Of a stretch of DNA of 64,000 nt, positions 1 through 9,254 are shown in pieces. The notes below the pieces were generated by a model. It searched no databases, was not told the DNA's origin, and saw only the letters and a program-made list of their open reading frames with translations. Made by a program: the position numbers and the translations under genes. Source of the stretch: Spirochaetota bacterium (lineage in GTDB: Bacteria; Spirochaetota; UBA4802; UBA5550); contig JAFGJX010000120.1 of NCBI GenBank assembly GCA_016928865.1, forward strand, positions 17,268 to 81,267, given 5' to 3'. Every line of letters begins with the position of its first letter. The stretch's first letter is position 1.

Positions 1-1220
1 CGGTTGATGTCAAGCTCCCGCGCGGAAAGATTGACGGCTATTTTTCGATTATTGATCATATACCGGTCGACATCGACATCGTTAAAGTAGTAGTATGGCT
101 TCAGCTCCTGGAGCTGCTTGTAGCTCTTTTTAAGCGGCTGCCAATCCCATATCCGCACATTATCGAGGGTATTCTTATTCTTGAGGATATCCTGATAGGT
201 GAGATTTTGCTTGTTGGCGAATGGCACTTCACGTGCCTTCGCAATATCATAGGCGATACGGGTGAATTTGATATTGTGTTCGATATATGGCCGTTCCTTG
301 TCCAGTTCGTTTGGCTCTACGATGAACCGCTGCTGGATGCCGGGGAACGCGCTCCCCAGGATAAAGAAGACGGGGATAATGGTCGCGAGCACGATGAGGG
401 GAAGCATAAAGCTTCGCTTGAAAATATTGAAAAGGAAGAGCGCTGCAGCTATGAAGGATATGACCATGGCTGCGTGATAGGCCAGGAGGTTCGCATGCAC
501 AGCGGTATATCCGGCCCCGTAGAATTTTCCGATTTTTGAGAACAGGAGTTCATATGCATCTAACTTGTAGCCGATTCCGTACAGGAATACGATCATAGCC
601 AGCAGAGTTGAGATGTGCGCCCGTGCAAAAAGAGAAAATTCTATTTTGGTATCCCGGATCAGGATTCCTCCGTTGACAATATGGAATACAATGGAAAAGA
701 GCGCTGTAATAACCAGAGAGGTCATAAGCCATCCGTACAGGAATTGAAAGAATGGAAGCTTGAATACATAGAGACCGATATCCATTGAGAAGATGGGATC
801 CTTCGGAAACCCCGTGAAAGCGACGGCATTTTTAAATAGTAGATATTCCTTCCAGAACGCCGAGGCCGCGCCTCCCATCATAAAGCCCGCGGCCAGTACG
901 CTTATTGCAAGGAGGATAAAGAGCGCGCGTTTTGGAGTGCCGAGAAGCGGCAGTTGAAGCTTGCTCAGAATGTTGCTTGTAAATATTCTTCCTTTGCCGC
1001 CAAGAAGGCGGATCAGGAGGAAGTTGAATGAAAATATCCCGATAAAAATAAGAGCGAAAAGGATGTGAACATTAAATTTGGTGAAAAACAGCACCCAGAA
1101 GATATTGAGGCCCTTATACATTCTGAACCATTCATAATCGGCATAGAAGCCGGATGAAATGGAGATAAGGGCATAGAGTGCGATAAAAAGAGTGATGGCG
1201 ATTATCATTTTTTTATTCAT
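1..1220 (-). CDS. UPF0182 family large membrane protein (5' part only)
   Basis: The reading frame opens at the ATG at 1220-1218 and stays open to the left edge, so only the first ~406 residues are present and the C-terminus lies outside. The translation is very hydrophobic, with about seven membrane segments. It then enters a soluble part carrying the family hallmark: NVRIWDWQPLKKSYKQLQ, followed by YYYFNDVDVDRY and SARELDIN. These match the UPF0182 (PF03699) signature of an N-[IV]-R-[LI]-W-D box followed by a DVDRY box. UPF0182 proteins are multi-pass inner-membrane proteins of about 900 residues with a large extracytoplasmic domain and no established function. The gene diverges from the aminotransferase at 1454. 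No strong ribosome-binding site is seen; the next Met (codon 5) is an alternative start. Confidence 0.85.
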   Translation of the reverse strand, partial: MNKKMIIAITLFIALYALISISSGFYADYEWFRMYKGLNIFWVLFFTKFNVHILFALIFIGIFSFNFLLIRLLGGKGRIFTSNILSKLQLPLLGTPKRALFILLAISVLAAGFMMGGAASAFWKEYLLFKNAVAFTGFPKDPIFSMDIGLYVFKLPFFQFLYGWLMTSLVITALFSIVFHIVNGGILIRDTKIEFSLFARAHISTLLAMIVFLYGIGYKLDAYELLFSKIGKFYGAGYTAVHANLLAYHAAMVISFIAAALFLFNIFKRSFMLPLIVLATIIPVFFILGSAFPGIQQRFIVEPNELDKERPYIEHNIKFTRIAYDIAKAREVPFANKQNLTYQDILKNKNTLDNVRIWDWQPLKKSYKQLQELKPYYYFNDVDVDRYMINNRKIAVNLSARELDIN

Positions 1221-1403
1221 GGCATTATTCCGGTAATTAGTTTCAGGCGATATAGATCGGTTTTTTATGACTGATGGATTATCCGTGTTGTGCAAGGTAT
1301 ATATTTAAACACGGGTAAATCAAGCTATTTTTTTATTGCTTGATGGAATTGAGATTTTCATCACGGCAGAAAAACTCTTTTGATCTGATCTAATTGCTTG
1401 ACA

Positions 1404-1433
1404 TTGAACGGTTTTAACCACTCAATGTATAAA
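1404..1433 (+). promoter_or_regulatory. Candidate sigma-70 promoter of the aminotransferase
   Basis: TTGAAC at 1404-1409 and TATAAA at 1428-1433 are separated by 18 bases in an AT-rich divergent gap. A nearby TTGACA at 1398 would be too far away (24 bases). The implied transcript start near 1440 leaves a 14-base leader to the ATG at 1454, or about 50 bases to the ATG at 1490. Confidence 0.45.
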
Positions 1434-1453
1434 ATTTTTATCATCATGGGTCG

Positions 1454-2638
1454 ATGGGACGTATGGAGAATCCGGATAATAAGAGGAAAATGATCTCCCG
1501 CAAGGTGGTGGGAGTTAAGTCCTTCATGGTCATGGATGTCATGGCACGGGCTGAACAACTCGAGCATGAAGGCAAGGATATTATACATCTCGAGGTGGGA
1601 GAGCCGGATTTTGAAACGCCGGGAGTTGTAAGGGAATCTGCTATTGCGGCAATCCGTTCAGGCAAAACGCATTACACGCATGCAATGGGCATACTGGAAT
1701 TACGCGAGGAGATCTGCGCCCATTATTACAGAGAATACGGGGTCACTGTGACCCCGGACCGAGTACTGGTTACCTCGGGGACCTCCCCGGCGATGCTCCT
1801 GATGATGCTCTCCCTGCTTGAACCTGATGATGAAGTTATCCTGTCAAACCCCCGTTATTCATGTTATCCCAATTTTATCGAGGCCGTGGGCGGGAAGGTG
1901 GTCGAGGTGCGCACCTATCCTGATGACGGATTCCGGTTCCGACCCGAGCAGATTCGCACGGCGCTTACTGATAAAACAAAGGCCATCATGATTAATTCAC
2001 CGTCAAATCCGACCGGTATTGTCATGACTGAAAAAAACATGCAGGAGATCGCATGCTTCGGCGACCGCTTCATTCTTTCCGATGAAATATATCACGGCCT
2101 GGTATATGAAGGAAAGGCCCATTCGATTCTCGAGTATACCGATCGTGCATTCGTCATTAATGGTTTTTCCAAGCTCTACGCCATGACAGGATGGCGCCTG
2201 GGATATCTGATATTCCCCAAAGAGTTTTCAACGGTGATGGAGCGATTGCATCAGAATTTTGCCATATCCGCCAACAGCTTTGTTCAGATAGCAGGGATCT
2301 CGGCCCTGAGGCATGGCGGTCCGGATGTAGACCGGATGAAGTGTGTCTACAACGAGCGACGCGTCTATATGATACGACGTCTTAAAGAATTGGGTTTCCG
2401 TATCCATGTTGAGCCAACCGGGGCATTCTATGTCTTCGCGGATGCCTCTCACTTTTGTACCGATTCATATCACGAGGCGTTCAATATTCTTGATACGGTT
2501 AAAGTTGGCGTGACTCCGGGTATTGATTTCGGATCCGGGGGGGAAGGCTACATACGGTTTTCGTACGCCAATTCACTGGAGAATATCAAAGAAGGCTTGA
2601 ACAGGATAGAGCATTATCTGAAAATTAGGACATCCTGA
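1454..2638 (+). CDS. PLP-dependent aminotransferase, class I/II (AspC/PatA-like)
   Basis: A fold-type I aminotransferase of 394 residues, expected to be cytosolic and to transfer an amino group between an amino acid and a 2-oxo acid through pyridoxal phosphate. Visible landmarks are HLEVGEPDF near residue 45, SNPTG at 184-188, SDEIY at 209-213 and the PLP-lysine box GFSKLYAMTGWRLGY with K240. The C-terminal FxRFSYA-type arginine that binds the substrate carboxylate is present in YIRFSYANS. Exact substrate (Asp, aromatic or other) cannot be read from sequence. Family members usually begin at the motif MISRxV, which here is the ATG at 1490, preceded by GAGG at a short distance. The upstream ATGs at 1454 and 1463 remain possible. 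Confidence 0.9.
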   Translation: MGRMENPDNKRKMISRKVVGVKSFMVMDVMARAEQLEHEGKDIIHLEVGEPDFETPGVVRESAIAAIRSGKTHYTHAMGILELREEICAHYYREYGVTVTPDRVLVTSGTSPAMLLMMLSLLEPDDEVILSNPRYSCYPNFIEAVGGKVVEVRTYPDDGFRFRPEQIRTALTDKTKAIMINSPSNPTGIVMTEKNMQEIACFGDRFILSDEIYHGLVYEGKAHSILEYTDRAFVINGFSKLYAMTGWRLGYLIFPKEFSTVMERLHQNFAISANSFVQIAGISALRHGGPDVDRMKCVYNERRVYMIRRLKELGFRIHVEPTGAFYVFADASHFCTDSYHEAFNILDTVKVGVTPGIDFGSGGEGYIRFSYANSLENIKEGLNRIEHYLKIRTS

Positions 2639-2702
2639 ATTTGGATCATATGCAGTGAATATCGATCGCATTGCTCTATCTCGAATGAGACAGACCCGCT
2701 TT

Positions 2703-3527
2703 TCAAGAAATGCCATGGTACTTCATAGAAAACATTTTTGCCACGATACGATCGAGAATCCTTCCCGGGATTAATGTTTCGAGATATGACAGCATCCTGC
2801 TGCTGGCAATAATATACCTGTTTTGAGGTCGCCTGCAGGTTATTTGCTTGAATATATGCGCGGTTGCTTTTTCAGTATCCATTCCCATCGCTCCGGCCCG
2901 AATAAATTTATTGCGAAAAGCATTGATGCTTTCAGAATATTTTTTATCAATAAAAGATGAATCCTGCTCGAGAGCCTTGTTCCATATCGGTGTCGCTATC
3001 CCTCCCGGTTCAATTAGTATGGTGGTGATTCCCAATGGATTAAGCTCACGCCTGATGGAATCACACCATCCCTCAATGGCAAACTTTGATGCCGTATATG
3101 GCGAGAGAAAAGGAAGTGCTATTCGACCAGCCATGGATCCATTGATGATGAGACGCCCTCGGTTCCTTATAAGTCCGGGTAATAGTTTTTGTGTGAGCAA
3201 TATCATCCCGAAAAGATTCACTTCCATAACCTGACGATAGATTGAAATTGGCAGATTTTCGAAGGGCCCACCCAGCGCAATGCCAGCGTTATTAATAACA
3301 TATTCAAGGCGGTTGCCTTTGTTTACAAGGGTATTGACCAGGGTTGCGAAGGAGTCAATATCTTCCGAGGAACGAAGGTCGAGTTTAGATGATATAATAT
3401 CCGGGTGTTCTTTGAAAGGATTGTGATCAAGATATGACAGTATGACCTTGTACCCGGTTTTTATAAATCTGGGGACAAGTGACTTTCCTATGCCGCTGTC
3501 GCAGCCTGTTATTACCGCGAGTTTCAT
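2703..3527 (-). CDS. Short-chain dehydrogenase/reductase
   Basis: A classical SDR of 274 residues and cytosolic NAD(P)-linked oxidoreductase. The N-terminus has the Rossmann motif TGCDSGIG (residues 7-14), then NNAG near residue 80, the catalytic Ser in INGSMAG and the catalytic YTASK with the following FAIEGW. The pattern of a vectorial helix after YxxxK and the EPGGIATPIW box resembles the retinol/17-beta-hydroxysteroid dehydrogenase-like branch. Substrate is not predictable. The gene is convergent with the aminotransferase, with a 64-base gap, and divergent from the gene at 3636. No operon partner. Confidence 0.9.
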   Translation of the reverse strand: MKLAVITGCDSGIGKSLVPRFIKTGYKVILSYLDHNPFKEHPDIISSKLDLRSSEDIDSFATLVNTLVNKGNRLEYVINNAGIALGGPFENLPISIYRQVMEVNLFGMILLTQKLLPGLIRNRGRLIINGSMAGRIALPFLSPYTASKFAIEGWCDSIRRELNPLGITTILIEPGGIATPIWNKALEQDSSFIDKKYSESINAFRNKFIRAGAMGMDTEKATAHIFKQITCRRPQNRYIIASSRMLSYLETLIPGRILDRIVAKMFSMKYHGIS

Positions 3528-3635
3528 GGCCGGTTCTTTTATAATATAATAAAAATACCGATAACTATCCGATTTTTTTTTAATTATTGTTCTGCCTGTT
3601 CGTTACATACCTAAAAATATTAGCAGGTGATAATT

Positions 3636-4136
3636 ATGATAATTGAAACGACCATTAATATGCGCCACAGCGTTTTCACGAGAATAGACTTGGCTTCAAA
3701 AAGGCTGAACAAACCCCGGACCTATATAATTCGCATCCTGCTGGCGAAGATGATGGAGGAAGATAAGAAATTGCTTCACATCTGGACTCCTGTGGAATAT
3801 CAACGCGGGGATGTTTCAGATAGGTGGAAAACTTTTCACCTGACCTTGAGGCAGGATGAATATGAATATTGCCTGGATTTGAGGAAGATTTTCAGAATGT
3901 CTCTTTCGGCGATTGTTGGGTATGCTACTGATAAATTTCTTGATGATTTGATAATACTTTTTTCAAAACAGGATGACTCTAGTATAACCGATAACTATCT
4001 ATATAGAAATTATATAATTGCATATAGACTTATTGATGGCGTGCATTCCTGGAGAATTTACTGGGGATATACACACACCGACCTCTTCGAAGAACAGCCC
4101 AGACCGGCCCTGCTCAATGAAATTGTCCCTACTTGA
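3636..4136 (+). CDS. Hypothetical protein with two ribbon-helix-helix-like segments
   Basis: 166 residues, AT-richer than its neighbours. I chose the ATG at 3636, which has GCAGGTG six bases upstream; a GTG at 3627 is in frame. Residues about 5-40 (strand, then helix over LASKRLNKPRTYIIRILLAK) fit the strand-turn-helix-helix pattern of CopG/Arc-type DNA-binding proteins. A second segment around KTFHLTLRQDEYEYCLDLRK to AIVGYATDKFLDDL repeats the same pattern. Two such units in one chain could act as a covalently linked dimer. The C-terminal third (about WRIYWGYTHTDLFEE) is not recognised. No toxin partner is adjacent. The last 8 bases overlap the convergent gene end at 4129. Confidence 0.6.
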   Translation: MIIETTINMRHSVFTRIDLASKRLNKPRTYIIRILLAKMMEEDKKLLHIWTPVEYQRGDVSDRWKTFHLTLRQDEYEYCLDLRKIFRMSLSAIVGYATDKFLDDLIILFSKQDDSSITDNYLYRNYIIAYRLIDGVHSWRIYWGYTHTDLFEEQPRPALLNEIVPT

Positions 4137-5403
4137 TATTCTTCACAATATGATCCATTACTGAATCGAGCCGATCGTTTGTAGCCAGCTTGCGGGGAAG
4201 CGTGAGAATCAATTCAACGGTGTCCTCATGACCCATGAGGACAAGGAAAAACGGGGCATATTCGTTTGCCGGAGGTATCGCAAATATTCCGGTGGTAGTG
4301 AATCCGGCGGCTTGATAGGCTGATAGGTCCATCCTGCCGAAGTTGGATATGAATCCCGAAATACTGTAAATGCCGTTTTTATGCCTGTCGTGAATGATTT
4401 TTGCTCCGGTCTTTTTCATCAACCACAGTGGAACGTGACGAATCAGGTCATCGCCTTTTGAGAGCATGCCTTCGCGTTTCTGCTCAATCTGGAGTTTAAT
4501 ATCATCGGCGATCTGTTCGGGGGTTGAGTCTTTCTTGATTTCGATATAGATGGCGAAGGTCAGGTTGGCGGTTGATGCAAGGCCGCGTTTCCTTGGCCGC
4601 ATGTCAACAGGTATCCCGAAGCGGACGATGCCATCAGAATGCCGCCATGCTTCCTGCGCGGCCAGAATGGCTGTTTGCGCGAGCAGGTGGTGGGGCCGGG
4701 CATTGACGCTCACCCGCCGCCAAACAAATCCCGACTCTTTCATGTCGGCTTTCCCGGTGGGAGGAATGTGCTCTGTTGGATACGGCTTCCGGAAGTTCTT
4801 CTGGATGCTTCGGGCCAGATCGGTGTCGGTCAATCGTGACGACGAGCCAATGCAACGTTCTCCGCGAAGAGCCCGGAATACATCTTCCACCCAGGTGAGA
4901 GTTCCGCGTCCATCCATGGCGGCGTGCATCGTGCGAAATACCACACGCGGTGTATCGCCCGGTATAAGGAGGACTTCGCATGTCGGGCCGACCTTCGGAT
5001 TGAGCGGGCTCTCGAGAAACGGCGCGTGTTCCGAGCAGTATCCGTCCCACCTGCTGCCAATGACCTCGGTGACCGGCGGCGTGGAGCCGGAATCAACCCA
5101 CCGGCATGTACCGAGTATTCCCTTGAGAATCAAGCGGCTGCCCGGGTTTGCTTCCGAGGCGGTTGCTACCGCTTCCAGCCAATGAGCGTAATCTAACCTG
5201 CCCGTCCCTTCGCAGACAATCTGATTTGCCAGGGGCGGTGATAACTCAGCTCCGGTGAGAAACGCCCGCTCGTTAAAGGACAGTTGCCTGGTGTAGTGCG
5301 CCGGCTTGAAGGAGAGCAATTTGAGTTTTGTCTTCCCGTGGCTGGAGATGTTCTCCGCTGTAATAGTTTGTTTTTCCGCAGTTTGATATTGTCCCACGAT
5401 CAT
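4129..5403 (-). CDS. CoA-dependent acyltransferase superfamily protein (HxxxDG)
   Basis: 424 residues. The motif HAAMDG at 160-165 matches the catalytic HHxxxDG signature of the chloramphenicol acetyltransferase/condensation-domain superfamily; the first His is replaced by Met-160's neighbour, while the catalytic His and the DG pair remain. Further family-like boxes are RFGIPVDMRP (the structural second lobe) and ISNFGRMD near the C-terminus. In this fold two lobes form a tunnel for acyl-CoA and an alcohol or amine acceptor; relatives include alcohol acetyltransferases and wax-ester or polyketide-associated acyltransferases. No PKS/NRPS gene is in the window, so a role in making a lipid or small acylated metabolite is only inferred. 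Transcribed alone, convergent with the gene at 3636. Confidence 0.7.
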   Translation of the reverse strand: MIVGQYQTAEKQTITAENISSHGKTKLKLLSFKPAHYTRQLSFNERAFLTGAELSPPLANQIVCEGTGRLDYAHWLEAVATASEANPGSRLILKGILGTCRWVDSGSTPPVTEVIGSRWDGYCSEHAPFLESPLNPKVGPTCEVLLIPGDTPRVVFRTMHAAMDGRGTLTWVEDVFRALRGERCIGSSSRLTDTDLARSIQKNFRKPYPTEHIPPTGKADMKESGFVWRRVSVNARPHHLLAQTAILAAQEAWRHSDGIVRFGIPVDMRPRKRGLASTANLTFAIYIEIKKDSTPEQIADDIKLQIEQKREGMLSKGDDLIRHVPLWLMKKTGAKIIHDRHKNGIYSISGFISNFGRMDLSAYQAAGFTTTGIFAIPPANEYAPFFLVLMGHEDTVELILTLPRKLATNDRLDSVMDHIVKNIK

Positions 5404-5655
5404 ATACCCCGTTTGCTTTTTAGCGTGATCTGTATTATTGCCGTGCGAAGAGCGATTATATGCGATCGGACTCCGAATGGACAGTTGTCATGATTTGTAT
5501 AAAAACAGGGATATTCTATGCATTGAAACAGAGGAAAATCCTATCAAAATCAATTTGAATTGAATGTGAGAGGTGAAAATTGCTTCTCCGCAGTCAGCAA
5601 CTTCTCGCAGTGCGCTTTTTATTTTTCAAAGATGTGTCAACTGAGATGAAATGAA

Positions 5656-6783
5656 TTATATTGCAATCTGGAAAATCCTGTATCCCTTGTACCTGTCTGC
5701 GTTAACAAATTTAAGCGCGCCGATCATCTTTTTATTTGTCTCTACGATAAGGGAGCAGTCGGACTGGATATATCCCATCCCAATACCGATCTCCATCGTC
5801 ATGAGGATAAGTATCTGGTCGATGTCCTGTCCCCGGTATTCCGGCTCCACGCCCATGAGGATTGTCCTCAGAGTCCTTGTCCTTTTCACATGCCAGAGGA
5901 GCTTCAGAATCCTCCAGGGATAGAGTTTGCCGTTCAGGTACCTGAACCCGGGGTTGGCATCCGGAACTGAAAATATAAAGCCGACTGGTTTTCCATCTTT
6001 TTCAGCGAAGATGGCCAGTTCTGGAATGATGACCAGTTTGAGCTCATTGAACATCAGGTCGAACTGCCTGTCGGTAAGTGCCAGGTGGTCCTTGTTGCCT
6101 TCCCATGCCGCGTTAAATATTCGTTTCACGTCGTCGGCCCGCTTGGGGATGTCCCTCTTTTTTGAAACGATAAATTTTATGTCGGTCTTTTTCGCCATCT
6201 GTTCGCGCATTTTGAAAAATGGCTCCCAGTTGATGCCCTCCTTTTTTACCATGAAGCAGTACCAGTCGATATATTTTTCAAAACCGAATGCGAGCGCGTG
6301 CTTTTCATACCAGTGAGCGCCGTGGAACATGCCGATGACCGGCATCCTGCCGTTGTTCATGCAGTCAAAGCCTACCGAGTCATATATAGTAAAGCTCTGC
6401 GGGCCGTTCATCTTCTTCTTTCCCCTGGCGCGGAGCCATTCACGTGCTGCTTCAAAAAGGGCCTTTGAGACATTGAGATCGTCGATGCATTCATAGAAAC
6501 CGAAAAACCCAGTGTCTTTATCGTATTTCTCCTCGAACCGGGAGTAGGTATGTGCGGTTATCCTTCCCGCCGGTTTTCCGTCTTTATAGGCGATGAAAAA
6601 CTCGGCTTCGCCATGCTCGAAAAAATACCCCTGTTTCGGGTCAAACATGTGCAGCTGATCCTTTATAACGGGCGGAACCCATGCCGGATCATATTTGTAG
6701 ATTTCAGCAGTCCAGGGAACCTTAATGAATTCCATCATCATTTTTTTGTCAGCGACTTTTTTTATCTCAATCGGTGCAGTCAT
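5656..6783 (-). CDS. GNAT-superfamily acyltransferase-like protein, probably two-lobed
   Basis: 375 residues, preceded by AAGGA seven bases before the ATG. The length and the two-part layout suggest a duplicated GNAT fold, as in FemABX-like proteins. The first half contains EAEFFIAYKDGKPAGRITAH, a GNAT beta4-like segment. The second contains ELAIFAEKDGKPVGFIFSVPD followed by GVEPEYRGQDIDQIL, which resembles the acetyl-CoA pyrophosphate loop (R/Q-x-x-G-x-G/A), though degenerate. Acyl donor and acceptor are unknown. The gene stands alone; the 5404-5655 gap behind it and the 294-base gap in front show no other gene. Confidence 0.7.
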   Translation of the reverse strand: MTAPIEIKKVADKKMMMEFIKVPWTAEIYKYDPAWVPPVIKDQLHMFDPKQGYFFEHGEAEFFIAYKDGKPAGRITAHTYSRFEEKYDKDTGFFGFYECIDDLNVSKALFEAAREWLRARGKKKMNGPQSFTIYDSVGFDCMNNGRMPVIGMFHGAHWYEKHALAFGFEKYIDWYCFMVKKEGINWEPFFKMREQMAKKTDIKFIVSKKRDIPKRADDVKRIFNAAWEGNKDHLALTDRQFDLMFNELKLVIIPELAIFAEKDGKPVGFIFSVPDANPGFRYLNGKLYPWRILKLLWHVKRTRTLRTILMGVEPEYRGQDIDQILILMTMEIGIGMGYIQSDCSLIVETNKKMIGALKFVNADRYKGYRIFQIAI

Positions 6784-7077
6784 GGGCGTATCCTTGTAAT
6801 CCTGTGTGTGAGATATATCGGGTGAAAGAGTCTTCCCTTTAATGGCCGTACAGTATGGTACTATAGTGTATTATGTCCATTCTTTTTTAAAATTAAGGGT
6901 ATGTCGGGGACCGGATGCAGCAGTCGGTATCTGCACCTTAAATAAGCGAATTAATAAAGTTCTTTACAAAAAAAAGCCTCATTATTAATTTCCCTTAAAT
7001 CATTTCAGAAACAGTGCCTGTGACGGACCAGAAGGCGCCTGCGCGGGCTTATCTGATATCGTGTTGGGAGGTCCCTG

Positions 7078-9189
7078 ATGCTCAAGGAATACAAAGCTGA
7101 ACAGATACGGAATATCGCCATCATTGGCCACGGCGGAACCGGCAAATCGACCCTGTTCGATGCCATGCTTATGGCAGGCGGGAAAATTGACAGGATAGGA
7201 AATCCGAACCAGGGGACACTCACCTCCGATTATGATGAGGATGAAAAGAAGAAGATGATGTCCATACGGAGCGCGCTCGGCTTCGTGGAGATCGACGGCG
7301 TCAAGATAAACATTATTGATACGCCGGGCACGGCCGACTTCATCGGCGAGGCCCGGGCAGCCATCCAGGTCGCGGAGGCGGTTGTCCTCGTCGTTGATTC
7401 TGTTGACGGCGTTCAGATCGAGACGGAAAAGGCGTGGCGGTACCTCGCGGAACGCGGCATCCCGCGGATTATATTTGTCAATAAGATGGACAAGGAGCGG
7501 GCAAGCTACCAGAAGGTCATGGATAACCTCAAATCCGCATTCAAGGCCAATATTGCGCCGCTCTCGGTTCCCGCGGGCGAGGGGGAAAAATTCAACGGTA
7601 TAATCGATATTTTACAGATGAAGCTCCAGACATCCAAGCCCGGCGCGAAAGACGTGACGGTGGGGGAAGTCCCGGCTGATATGAAGGCGAAGGCCGAAGA
7701 GGAACGCAACAAGCTGATCGAGGTTGCTGCGGAAGCGGATGACGCACTGATAGAGAAGTTTCTGGAAGGAGGCACCCTGACGGACGAAGAGGTGCGACGA
7801 GGCGTCCAGGTTCAGCTCGCAAGCGGCAAGCTCCAGCCGGTCGTGTGCGGGTCCTCTCTGTCTGCAGTTGGCGTGAAAAACCTCCTTCAGGTCGTCAAGG
7901 AGTTCGTGCCATCGCCGAAAATGGGAGCGGAATACGTCGGGCATGACCCGGACGATGCGGCAAAGGAGATAAAAGTCCAATCCGGAGAGGGCGGGCCCCT
8001 GGCCGCTGTTGTCTGGAAAACATATATCGATCAGTATGCCGGCCGCTTTACCTATCTGAAGGTCATATCCGGGAGCCTCCTTCCTGACAGCGAGGTTCTG
8101 AACGCTAACAAGAAATACAAGGAGCGTACTTCAAAGGTATATTCCATGATTGGCAACAAGCAGGAGGATGCGCCGAAGATTAATGCCGGCGATATCGGCG
8201 TGGTAGTCAAACTCGATAAAACATCAACCGGCGATACCCTGTGCGATTCCAAGAGCCCGGTGGCTATCGACCTGATACAGCTTCCAAACCCGGTATTTTC
8301 CTACGCTATCGAGATGGTCAACAAGGCGGATGTTGATAAGGTCGGTCAATTTTTCAACAGAGTGACGGAGGAGAATCCTACTCTAACCTATGCCCATAAC
8401 GCAGAGACGGCGGAGTCCGTCCTTTCAGGCATGGGTGAAATCCAGCTCGGGATCGTCCTGAACGCCCTCAAGGAGAAGAACAAGATCGAAGTCGTGACCA
8501 GGGAGCCCAGGGTGCCGTACCGGGAGACCATCACGAAAAAGGCCGAATCCAACTACCGCCACAAGAAGCAGTCGGGCGGACACGGGCAGTTTGGCGAGGT
8601 ATACATCAGGCTGGCCCCGCGCCAGCGCGGTTCCGGGTTTGAATTCAAGGAGACAATCTTCGGCGGAGCGATACCGAAGCAGTATATCCCCGGCGTTGAA
8701 AAGGGCCTCGTCGAAGCGCTTGAGGAGGGCGTGCTGGGCAAGTTCCCGGTCGTGGACGTCGAGGTCGAGCTGTACGACGGTAAATATCATGACGTTGACT
8801 CGTCGGAGCTCTCCTTCAAGATAGCCGCGCGCACGGCGTTTAAAATGGGAATGGAAAAGGCGGGCCCGCAGCTCCTGGAACCTGTCATGGACGTGAGCAT
8901 CTATGTCGACAAGGAATTCATGGGAGACATCCTGAGCGATGTTACGAGCCGCCGCGGCAAGGTGCTCGGCATGGACAGCGGCGATGATTCCGGCGGCGGA
9001 GTATCGGTCATCAGGGCCCAGATCCCGCTTGCCGAGATGCTGCGCTACAGCATCGACCTGCGCGGCATGACGAGCGGCAAGGCGACGTTCGAAATGAAGT
9101 TCTCCCACTATGATCCGATCTCCGGCAGGGAAGCGGACAACGTGCTGGCAGCACGCAGGAAGCTGCTCGAAGAAGAGGCCGCCAAGTAG
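7078..9189 (+). CDS. fusA2: Elongation factor G-like GTPase (EF-G2 type)
   Basis: 703 residues with the full EF-G architecture: GTPase domain with GHGGTGKS (17-24), DTPGTADF (81-88) and NKMD (135-138), then domains II-V, including KKQSGGHGQFGEVYI and the C-terminal GMTSGKATFEMKFSHYDP. The G1 and G3 loops (GHGG and DTPGTADF rather than the GHIDAGKT and DTPGHVDF of the main EF-G) are typical of the second, EF-G2/FusA2-type paralogue. Expected to bind the ribosome and GTP; whether it drives translocation, recycling or neither is unsettled for this subfamily. GGGAGG lies six bases before the ATG. It is monocistronic and not in a str operon (no rpsL, rpsG or tuf nearby), which also favours the paralogue. 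Confidence 0.9.
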   Translation: MLKEYKAEQIRNIAIIGHGGTGKSTLFDAMLMAGGKIDRIGNPNQGTLTSDYDEDEKKKMMSIRSALGFVEIDGVKINIIDTPGTADFIGEARAAIQVAEAVVLVVDSVDGVQIETEKAWRYLAERGIPRIIFVNKMDKERASYQKVMDNLKSAFKANIAPLSVPAGEGEKFNGIIDILQMKLQTSKPGAKDVTVGEVPADMKAKAEEERNKLIEVAAEADDALIEKFLEGGTLTDEEVRRGVQVQLASGKLQPVVCGSSLSAVGVKNLLQVVKEFVPSPKMGAEYVGHDPDDAAKEIKVQSGEGGPLAAVVWKTYIDQYAGRFTYLKVISGSLLPDSEVLNANKKYKERTSKVYSMIGNKQEDAPKINAGDIGVVVKLDKTSTGDTLCDSKSPVAIDLIQLPNPVFSYAIEMVNKADVDKVGQFFNRVTEENPTLTYAHNAETAESVLSGMGEIQLGIVLNALKEKNKIEVVTREPRVPYRETITKKAESNYRHKKQSGGHGQFGEVYIRLAPRQRGSGFEFKETIFGGAIPKQYIPGVEKGLVEALEEGVLGKFPVVDVEVELYDGKYHDVDSSELSFKIAARTAFKMGMEKAGPQLLEPVMDVSIYVDKEFMGDILSDVTSRRGKVLGMDSGDDSGGGVSVIRAQIPLAEMLRYSIDLRGMTSGKATFEMKFSHYDPISGREADNVLAARRKLLEEEAAK

Positions 9190-9254
9190 GTTGCGGCCGC
9201 GCCGCCGATGAGGGTGCTGATGCGGCGCGGCGGCCATTGGGTATCGAACAGCCT

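Noticed and set aside
7078..9189. Canonical EF-G (fusA) or TetM-type resistance protein
   Set aside because: The G1 and G3 loops fit the EF-G2 paralogue; no TetM domain-IV loop is seen and no str-operon genes are nearby.
8425..9237. 270-codon open frame antisense to the EF-G2 gene
   Set aside because: Shadow of a highly conserved gene; rich in His, Arg and Ala as expected from reverse reading.
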